Positions 54,398 to 61,668 of a stretch of DNA of 64,000 bases are shown here, one piece after another. This DNA is from Rhizobium sp. S152 (GTDB lineage: Bacteria; Pseudomonadota; Alphaproteobacteria; Rhizobiales; Rhizobiaceae), in assembly GCF_030380735.1 (NCBI RefSeq), contig NZ_JAUDRZ010000030.1, forward strand, positions 394,045-458,044. The letters run 5' to 3'. Position 1 is the stretch's first letter; each line of letters opens with the position of its first letter. The notes beneath the pieces were generated by a model. The model worked only from the letters and a program-made list of their open reading frames with translations, had not been told where the DNA came from and did no database searches. The position numbers were made by a program, and so were the translations under genes.

Positions 54398-54835
54398 ATG
54401 TCCGACATCCAGAAGCTGGGTGCCAGCCGCTTCATGCCTGCCGATTACTCGATCGGCCGCTATGCGGCGACGGTGCCGTCCGAAACCACGCTCGAAGACG
54501 TCCTTCACCCGGAGTACTTCGGCAATCATTTCAGCGTCTTCAAGCAGGGGATGCGCATCGATGTCATTTCCGACGACATGAAGCTCGACTGCGAGCTGCG
54601 CGTGGTTGGCGTCTCGAAGACCGCCGCGAAGCTCCGCGTGCTCCGCGTCTACGACGAGAAGAAGGCGATCAAGCAGCCAACAGCAGAGCTTACCCTGCCT
54701 GAGGTCAACCACGGCGGCCCGCACCACAAATGGCGGTTCCTTCACGGCGGCAATGTCGTGCAGCACAGCTTCGACACGAAGGAAGCTGCTGAAAAGGCTG
54801 CCGAAAAGTATCTCGAACTGCTGAAAGGCGAATGA
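54398..54835 (+). CDS. Phage structural-region protein, unknown
   Basis: A 145-residue protein with a beta-rich middle (GMRIDVISDDMKLDCELRVV; AAKLRVLRVYDEKKAIKQPT) and a C-terminal helix (TKEAAEKAAEKYLELLKGE). No family recognised; sits between capsid terminator and tail tubular A. Confidence 0.65.
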   Translation: MSDIQKLGASRFMPADYSIGRYAATVPSETTLEDVLHPEYFGNHFSVFKQGMRIDVISDDMKLDCELRVVGVSKTAAKLRVLRVYDEKKAIKQPTAELTLPEVNHGGPHHKWRFLHGGNVVQHSFDTKEAAEKAAEKYLELLKGE

Positions 54836-54838
54836 CCT

Positions 54839-55507
54839 ATGGCCGACAAGCTGCAGATCTGGAAGCAGGCTCTGGTTCACCTGGAGAAGTCCACGATCAC
54901 TACCCTCACTGACGATGTCGAAGCTGTTTACACCTTCAGCAGCGCATGGGATGGCGTGGTCGAAGAGGCCTTCAATTCCGGTGACTGGAACTTCGCCAAG
55001 GTGTCTGCAGCCTTGTCGGCCAATGGGGCTGCAACGCCAGCTATCGGCTGGTCTTATGCCTTCGACTACCCCGATGACTGGATCCGAACGCTCACCGTGA
55101 GCAACTCGCCGGACTTCCGATCGATCTTCCTCGACTTCCTCGACGAGGGCGGCGGGCTGCACGCCAACGCGAACGTTCTCTATCTGCGCTACATCAGCAA
55201 AGCCAAGGCCGCTGATGACCAGATTTCGAAGTGGCCGACGATGTTCTGGAAGTTCGTGGCGCTGAAGTTGGCCTGCGACACCTGTGGCCGGCTCACCAGC
55301 GGCGACACACTCGAACAGAAGCTTGAGAAGCGCGTCGAGAAGGCGCTGCGCCAAGCCAAGAGCGTCGATGCCCGCAACGAAAACAACAAGGTTCTCCCTC
55401 CCGGCTCGTGGATTCGTGCACGACATGGCGGTATCGGCCGTCTCGGCAACAGCCACGGCGGAACGCTGGTAGGCGGTCAGATCACCTTCGAGGAGGGTGA
55501 TGTCTGA
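54839..55507 (+). CDS. Tail tubular protein A
   Basis: A 222-residue protein like T7 gp11, which forms the ring under the portal. IWKQALVHLEKSTITTLTDD and the conserved AWDGVVEEAFNSGDWNFAKV and YAFDYPDDWIRTLTV segments support this. It shares one base with the next gene's start. Confidence 0.85.
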   Translation: MADKLQIWKQALVHLEKSTITTLTDDVEAVYTFSSAWDGVVEEAFNSGDWNFAKVSAALSANGAATPAIGWSYAFDYPDDWIRTLTVSNSPDFRSIFLDFLDEGGGLHANANVLYLRYISKAKAADDQISKWPTMFWKFVALKLACDTCGRLTSGDTLEQKLEKRVEKALRQAKSVDARNENNKVLPPGSWIRARHGGIGRLGNSHGGTLVGGQITFEEGDV

Positions 55508-58176
55508 TGCCTCGCGTAAAAGCTCCCGTCTACTCCCTGAATGGTGGCGAGGTAGGCGACGAGGCGTTGTCTCGCCTTGATCTTGAGCGCCTGCAGTTCG
55601 CCGGCTCGCTTTACCTGAACCAGCTTCCGCGTGTCGTCGGCTCAATGACGATCCGCCCCGGCCTGGAGCACATTACCGACATCGATATCGGCGACGTGAT
55701 GCTAATGGAGTACGCCTATTCCGGCGGCTCCGCGCTGATCCCGGTTCTTTCCGATGGTGGCATGCGCGTGGTGAAGGACAATGCCTTCGTCAGCCGCGTT
55801 GCCGTCTCCACGGCTATCACCAACGGCGATTTCTCTTCCTTCACGGGCTGGACGGACGTCAGCGTCGGCGGCGCCTCGGCAGTTGCAAGCGGTGGCAATC
55901 TTGTTTTGACCGGCACGACGCAGGCGAGGGCGGTTGCGCGGCAGACACTCACGGTTTCAGCCGGCGACCAGCCGAAGGAACACGCCATCCGCCTCGATAT
56001 CGTGCGCGGCCCGGTCAACCTCCGCCTCGGCACCTCTGCCGGCGCTTCCGACATCCTCGAAGCGCTGGCGCTCGATGACGGTTTCCACTCGATCGCCTTC
56101 ACTCCCGGTGTCGGTTCGGTCTATCTCGAACTCTCGAACGACAACGCCCGTCAGTCGCTGGTCAATGCTTGCACGATCGAGGCGGCCGGCGTGATGGTCG
56201 TTCCCACGCCATGGACGCAAGCCGACCTTGCCGACCAACTTGTTCGGTACCGCCAGCACAAGGACGTGCTCTATGCTGCTTCCGGCGGCGTTTATCAGCA
56301 GCGCATGATCCAGCGCCGCAGTTCCACAAGCTGGGGCGTGCAGCGCTACAAGGTCGATGACGGTCCCTTCGTATCGTCGGATGGCGTCACCTCGCTTGCT
56401 CCCAGCGGCTTGACTGGCAACATCACCCTCACAGCGAACCGGGCTTTCTTCACAGCGCAGATGATCGGCCGCCTTTTCCGCATCTTCCAAAGTGGGCAGA
56501 CGGTCAACGAATCCTTCACGAGCGGACCCGCTACCGGCGCCTATATCCGCATTGCCGGGGTGAATGCCGCCCGCCGTTTCAGCTATTCGATCACCGGCAC
56601 CTGGGCCGGGACGGTACGCCTGCAGGTTTCGGTCGATGACGGTTCCGGTAACCCGACCTCGTGGACGGATGTTTCGACCTTCACCGGCAACGCCTCGGCC
56701 AACTACACCGACAGCGACAACAACGTCGTGAAGTATTTCCGCTTTGCTCTCGGATCGGGCGACTATTCAAGCGGCACCATCGTTACCGGCCTTGTCTACG
56801 CTGGCGGCAGTCAGTCGGGCATTGTCCGCGTTACCGACTTCACCAGCGCCACCACCGTTGGCGCCGAGGTCATCAAGCGCCTGTACTCAACGACCGCTTC
56901 TTTCGAATGGGATTATTCGGTCTGGTCCGACTATGACGGCTGGCCTTCCGCTGTCGAGAAGTTCGGCGGCCGCTTGTTCTGGGGGCAGGGCGATTTCGCC
57001 TACGGTTCGGTCTCGGATGCCTACAAGAGCTTCGACGACACGGTCGAAGGCGACTCCGGGCCGATTGCCCGCTCGATCGGCACCGATACCGACCGCGGTA
57101 TCCTGTGGCTGATCGGCCTCGAGCGATTGCTCGCCGGCACCGATACCGCCGAAATCTCCGTGAAGGCTTCCAGCTTCGACGAGCCTCTGACGGCAAGTGC
57201 CTGGTTCCCGGTCGAAAGCTCCACGCGCGGCTGTCTCAATCTGCGCTCGGTGAAGTGCGACAAGGACGGCATCTTCGTGCAGACATCCGGCACCGCGCTT
57301 TTCGCGCTGTCGGCCGAACAGGGCACGCTCGATTACAAGTCAAACGACCTGACGGCCATGCACGAGAACATCTGCGACGGCTACGAGGTGGTCGATATCG
57401 CCGTCCAGCGCCGGCCGGACACGATCCTGTGGCTGATCCTGGCGAACGGCGAGGCAAGGGCGCTCACCTATGAGCCTTCCGAGAAGGTCATTGCCTGGTC
57501 GCGCGTCGTCACCGACGGCCAGTTCAAGCGCGTCAGCACGAACCGTGGAGCCGGCCAGGATGGCGTCTTCTTCGCGGTCGTCCGCAACGGGACGCAGCGC
57601 CTCGAACGATTGGCTGACCTGAAGGACTGCAAGGGCAAGCAGATCAATTGCATCGCCGACGGTTTCACACGCTTCACCGGCGCGCCGGCTACCGTCTTCA
57701 ACGTGCCGCACCTCAATGGCCTGCAGGTGACCGTCTGGGCGGACGGCAAGGCTGTGCGGGATCAGGATAATCTCTACACTGTGACCGGCAATCAGGTGAC
57801 GCTCTCCGAGCCCGCCAGCAACGTCGTCATCGGCCTGCCTTATGTCGGGCGCTGGAAGTCCACGAAGCTCGCCTATGGCGCTGCTGGTGGCACGGCGCTG
57901 TTTCAGAAGAAGCGGGTGGCGCAGCTCGGGCTCTATCTCGTCTCGACGATGCTGGACGGCTTGCGCGTAGGCTACTCGTTTGACGCACTCCGGAAGCTCA
58001 CCACAACGAAGAACGACAAGCCCATCGCGCCGAACACGCTTTTCGCTGAGTACGACGCCGACATGATGAGCATTTCCAGCGACTGGAGCACCGACAGCCG
58101 CATATGCCTCGAAGCAAGGTCGCCTTATCCCTTCACGGCGGCTTCGCTGGTCATGGATGCCACGACGAATGGCTGA
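55507..58176 (+). CDS. Tail tubular protein B
   Basis: An 889-residue protein like T7 gp12 (794 residues), the nozzle of the short tail. YSLNGGEVGDEALSRLDLER at the start and RVVGSMTIRPGLEHI near residue 40 are typical of the family in alphaproteobacterial podoviruses; WPSAVEKFGGRLFWGQGDF lies near residue 478. It is long and beta-rich throughout. Follows tail tubular A, the expected order. Confidence 0.88.
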   Translation: MPRVKAPVYSLNGGEVGDEALSRLDLERLQFAGSLYLNQLPRVVGSMTIRPGLEHITDIDIGDVMLMEYAYSGGSALIPVLSDGGMRVVKDNAFVSRVAVSTAITNGDFSSFTGWTDVSVGGASAVASGGNLVLTGTTQARAVARQTLTVSAGDQPKEHAIRLDIVRGPVNLRLGTSAGASDILEALALDDGFHSIAFTPGVGSVYLELSNDNARQSLVNACTIEAAGVMVVPTPWTQADLADQLVRYRQHKDVLYAASGGVYQQRMIQRRSSTSWGVQRYKVDDGPFVSSDGVTSLAPSGLTGNITLTANRAFFTAQMIGRLFRIFQSGQTVNESFTSGPATGAYIRIAGVNAARRFSYSITGTWAGTVRLQVSVDDGSGNPTSWTDVSTFTGNASANYTDSDNNVVKYFRFALGSGDYSSGTIVTGLVYAGGSQSGIVRVTDFTSATTVGAEVIKRLYSTTASFEWDYSVWSDYDGWPSAVEKFGGRLFWGQGDFAYGSVSDAYKSFDDTVEGDSGPIARSIGTDTDRGILWLIGLERLLAGTDTAEISVKASSFDEPLTASAWFPVESSTRGCLNLRSVKCDKDGIFVQTSGTALFALSAEQGTLDYKSNDLTAMHENICDGYEVVDIAVQRRPDTILWLILANGEARALTYEPSEKVIAWSRVVTDGQFKRVSTNRGAGQDGVFFAVVRNGTQRLERLADLKDCKGKQINCIADGFTRFTGAPATVFNVPHLNGLQVTVWADGKAVRDQDNLYTVTGNQVTLSEPASNVVIGLPYVGRWKSTKLAYGAAGGTALFQKKRVAQLGLYLVSTMLDGLRVGYSFDALRKLTTTKNDKPIAPNTLFAEYDADMMSISSDWSTDSRICLEARSPYPFTAASLVMDATTNG

Positions 58177-58543
58177 CATCTCGATCGCGACTGACGACGA
58201 TATCGCTCGCTTCTACGGCGCTATCGAGTTCCGTTCTAAGTGGGCGGCACGGGCGCTGCGCCGCGGTCGCCTGATCGCTGGATTCGGCGGGCTGCTTGAG
58301 ATCGAGGACGGCGTTTGGTTCGCTTTCTTCGACGTACCGGCCGAGCATCGGAAGCCATCGATATACCGGCACATCCTGTCGGCATTCAGGGAGGCAAAGG
58401 CCAAGGGCGCGCAGGTGTTCAAGGCCAAGTGCACCGAGACCATACCGCGAGCCGTGGCGCTGATGGAGCACCTTGGCTTTGAGCGGACAGATGAAATGAT
58501 TGACGATGAGGTGGTCTGGGTATGTCCGGCTTCGAAATTCTAG
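58169..58543 (+). CDS. GNAT-fold phage protein (internal virion protein A position)
   Basis: A 124-residue protein with GNAT-like pattern: AGFGGLLEIEDGVWFAFFDV, then KPSIYRHILSAFREAKAKGA and VALMEHLGFERTDEMI. T7-like phages carry such an acetyltransferase-like gene at the position of gp13. The substrate is unknown. ATG 58169 overlaps the previous stop by eight bases. Confidence 0.8.
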   Translation: MADISIATDDDIARFYGAIEFRSKWAARALRRGRLIAGFGGLLEIEDGVWFAFFDVPAEHRKPSIYRHILSAFREAKAKGAQVFKAKCTETIPRAVALMEHLGFERTDEMIDDEVVWVCPASKF

Positions 58544-59034
58544 CAGGTGTCGCGGCGGCGGCCGGCACCGCGCTTCAGGTCTCAGGTACCCTTCAGCAGG
58601 GCAAAGAGACCCAGGCGCGCTACCAGTATGAGCAGAAGGTCGACGCGCAGCAGGCGGACGAAGCGCAGGCAGCAAGCCAGCGTGACGCCGCCCAGCGCTA
58701 CAAGGAAGGCCAGTTCCTTCTGTCGCAGCAGCGCGCGGCAATCGCGGGCTCCGGCGGCGACCTCTCCGACCCTTCGGTTATCGACCTGATGGGCGATACG
58801 GCGGACGCGACGGCTTACGCGGCGGAATCCGAAATCTACAAGGGCGAGCAGCAGCGGCGAGGGTATGACGACGCCGCCAAGGTCGCCGGCATCAATGCCA
58901 CCAACGCCATGAAGGCCGCGCGGATCTCCGCCGCCGCTGGCCTCTTCGACGGCATCACATCGATGTACAGCCGCTTCGGTCAGCAGGCCAAGAAGACGGC
59001 GCCGGCATCTGCAATCAAGCTTCCGTACGGGTGA
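58522..59034 (+). CDS. Internal virion protein B-like
   Basis: A 170-residue, Ala/Gln-rich protein comparable to T7 gp14. AGVAAAAGTALQVSGTLQQG is a hydrophobic N-terminal helix, followed by a coiled region (YQYEQKVDAQQADEAQAASQ) and QQRAAIAGSGGDLSDPS, a segment conserved in gp14-like proteins. It would be ejected to form part of the DNA-translocation channel. Confidence 0.82.
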   Translation: MSGFEILAGVAAAAGTALQVSGTLQQGKETQARYQYEQKVDAQQADEAQAASQRDAAQRYKEGQFLLSQQRAAIAGSGGDLSDPSVIDLMGDTADATAYAAESEIYKGEQQRRGYDDAAKVAGINATNAMKAARISAAAGLFDGITSMYSRFGQQAKKTAPASAIKLPYG

Positions 59035-59043
59035 TCCTGACAC

Positions 59044-61668
59044 ATGGTGAACATTCCAACTTCTCGTGACGTAGGCTACGCTGGTACCCGATCGGGACGC
59101 ATTGCGCCTTCAGGCCCCACGCCAATGATCGGCGCGGCCGTGGCAGGGGCGGGGCAGAACCTTGTTCATGCCGCCTATAACCTGAACGACCTTCAGGCGC
59201 AGGAAAAGGCCGACGTTCTCAACGACAAGTCCAACACTGTTTCCACGGCGCTGAACAAGTTCCTGAACGACGAGGAACAGCGCTTCCTGAAGTCGCGGGA
59301 CGAATCCAGTGAAAGCGGTATCGGTTTTACGCGCCAGTTCATGGAGGGCTACCAGCAGCGCGCCGACGCCTTCGCCAAGTCCAACTTCGAAGGCCTGAAC
59401 GACGACGCCCAGACTGGCTACCTGAACAATATCCTGACGCGCGGCAACTCGCTGTTCGAGAAGGCGACGGCTTACGAGAATGCCGCCAAGGGCGACTATT
59501 ACGACCGATCGACAAAGCAGTCGCTGGATGGCATCCGCACGCAGATCGGCGCCAACAGCGCACCTTACGAAGACCTGAAAAAGCAGGGCCTCGCGGCTAT
59601 CGACGCCACGAACATGCCGGAGACGTGGAAGGCCGACCGCCGCGCCCGGTGGGATTCCGACGCCGCTGAAAGCCGATGGAAGTGGAAGTTTGCCGACGAT
59701 CCGCGCAACGCACTGCGCGACATCAAGGGCGGCATCAAGGTCGATGCGAAGGGGCTTGCCAACTCCATCACCCAGACGGCCAACCAGCTTGGCGTGAGCC
59801 CGAACGACATCGCCACCGTCATTTCGTACGAAACCGGCGGCACCTTCGACCCGTGGCAGAAAGGCCCGGTGACGAAGTACGGCGAGCATCGTGGCCTGAT
59901 CCAGTGGGGCGAGCCGCAGCGGGCGAAGTATGGCGTCACGGCAGATATGCCGATCGAGCAGCAGGTTGCCGCCGTCGGCCGGTACCTGAAGGATGCCGGC
60001 GTGAAGCCGGGGATGGGTTTGATCGACATCTACAGCGCCATCAATGCCGGCGCTCCCGGCCTCTATGACCGCTCAGACTACAAGGCGGGCGGCGCCCCCG
60101 GGACCGTGGCCGACAAGGTCAAGTACCAGATGGAAGGCCACAAGGCGAAGGCGGCGGCGCTTCTCGGCGGCACCTACACGCCCACGATCGGCGACCCTGA
60201 TCTCGACAAGATCCCCTACGAGCGCCGCGAGCAGCTTTACCGCCAGGGCGAGACTGACTACGCGCAGGAACTTACCCGCCAGCGTACGGCGGTGAAGGAC
60301 GATTTCAGCCTGCAGATCGCGCAGAATCCGACGCCGAAGCTGGAAACCCAGATCCTCGCCAACTCGGTAATCGACAACGGCGACAAGGCCACGCTGATCA
60401 ACGCGCTCCACACGGCCGTGAAGGAGAATGCCGGCGTTCCCGAACTCATCAACGCGATCGGCGCAGGCAAAGGCTCGATCAACGCTTTCGACACCGAGCA
60501 GACGAAGGTCGCGGAGAAGGCTTACGACCAGATGACGACAGGCAGGTCGGACGACGATCGGCAGACGATCACCTCCGGCTTCATCGCTCAGACCGGCTAC
60601 ATCCCGAAGAAGGTGCAGGCCGATCTTCGCCGCGGTGCAATCTCCACCGATACCGCCGTCGTCGCGCAGTCGATGGAAGCGGCGAGCGTGTTGCAGAAGA
60701 ACGCGCCGGCTTCGTTTACGGCCATGGACGGCAGTGCCGCGGTGCAGAAGAAGCTCGACCTATACAAGTCCTATACGGGGCTTATGGGCTATTCCCCCGA
60801 CGAAGCCGCAAAGAAGATCATCGCCGCCGACGATCCAGAAGCAGTGAAAACGCGAGACGCGCTGCTGAATTCGAAGTCGATCAAAGACATCCTCAAGAAC
60901 GTGGATGCTTCCTCGATCGCCAGCAACTTCGATAACAGCTTCGCAGGCCTTGCTCGCAATGCTGCGGTAGGTGGCAACGCTACGGCCGATCAGGTCAAGG
61001 TTGGAGTGAACTCTGACGCTGAAGCAGCCATCGTCGCCGATTATCGTTCGATCCTGCAAGAAGCGTTGGTCGATACCAATGGCAACGAAGCGGCGGCAAG
61101 GGATATAGCGAACAAGCGTTTCGGCCGAAGCTATGCACCCTCCGAATTCACTCCTTTCGGCTCCAACGTCATTGTCAAAAATCCTCCCGAGACCGCGTAC
61201 CCGGCAGGCCCTGACGGCACCCACGGGTACATCAGAGAGCAACTGGCAGACGCCTTCAAGGAGACGGGCATTCACACTGATGAGTTCTACCTGCAGGCGG
61301 ATCAGAACACCGACAAGGATATCAAGGCGGGCCGACCAGCCTCTTACCGTGTCTTCTACAAGTCCGACGGTCGCCTGAACCTCTTCCCTTATCCGTTTCA
61401 TGCGGACGTCGAGGCAGCGAAACAGAAGGGCAAGGAGAAGCTGGAACAGCAAATCCAGACGTCACGGCAACGGATGATCCAAAACCGCGACCGAACAGTG
61501 AAAGAGCACAACGCGGTGAATGAGGCGATCGACAACACAGTCGGCCCCGATTGGATGAAGGCGAGGGCGGCAGAGACGGCCCAGGAGAAGCTACGCATGC
61601 AGGAAATGATGCCAGGGCCCATCAACCCTTCAACCGCTGACCAGGGCGGTGGCGGAGGTGGCTTCTGA
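59044..61668 (+). CDS. Internal virion protein with lytic transglycosylase-like domain
   Basis: An 874-residue protein. Residues 240-345 hold a lysozyme-like transglycosylase domain: LANSITQTANQLGVSPNDIA, ISYETGGTFDPWQ (catalytic Glu near residue 262), YGEHRGLIQWGEPQ. Flanks are long helical regions. In T7 the transglycosylase is on gp16; here it is on the protein at the gp15 position. It should locally open the peptidoglycan during DNA entry. It ends with GGGGGGF and overlaps the next start by one base. Confidence 0.85.
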   Translation: MVNIPTSRDVGYAGTRSGRIAPSGPTPMIGAAVAGAGQNLVHAAYNLNDLQAQEKADVLNDKSNTVSTALNKFLNDEEQRFLKSRDESSESGIGFTRQFMEGYQQRADAFAKSNFEGLNDDAQTGYLNNILTRGNSLFEKATAYENAAKGDYYDRSTKQSLDGIRTQIGANSAPYEDLKKQGLAAIDATNMPETWKADRRARWDSDAAESRWKWKFADDPRNALRDIKGGIKVDAKGLANSITQTANQLGVSPNDIATVISYETGGTFDPWQKGPVTKYGEHRGLIQWGEPQRAKYGVTADMPIEQQVAAVGRYLKDAGVKPGMGLIDIYSAINAGAPGLYDRSDYKAGGAPGTVADKVKYQMEGHKAKAAALLGGTYTPTIGDPDLDKIPYERREQLYRQGETDYAQELTRQRTAVKDDFSLQIAQNPTPKLETQILANSVIDNGDKATLINALHTAVKENAGVPELINAIGAGKGSINAFDTEQTKVAEKAYDQMTTGRSDDDRQTITSGFIAQTGYIPKKVQADLRRGAISTDTAVVAQSMEAASVLQKNAPASFTAMDGSAAVQKKLDLYKSYTGLMGYSPDEAAKKIIAADDPEAVKTRDALLNSKSIKDILKNVDASSIASNFDNSFAGLARNAAVGGNATADQVKVGVNSDAEAAIVADYRSILQEALVDTNGNEAAARDIANKRFGRSYAPSEFTPFGSNVIVKNPPETAYPAGPDGTHGYIREQLADAFKETGIHTDEFYLQADQNTDKDIKAGRPASYRVFYKSDGRLNLFPYPFHADVEAAKQKGKEKLEQQIQTSRQRMIQNRDRTVKEHNAVNEAIDNTVGPDWMKARAAETAQEKLRMQEMMPGPINPSTADQGGGGGGF

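Noticed and set aside
50590-55645. Minus-strand frames of 259-572 codons opposite virion genes
   Set aside because: All lie opposite confirmed phage genes in one operon and have shadow composition.
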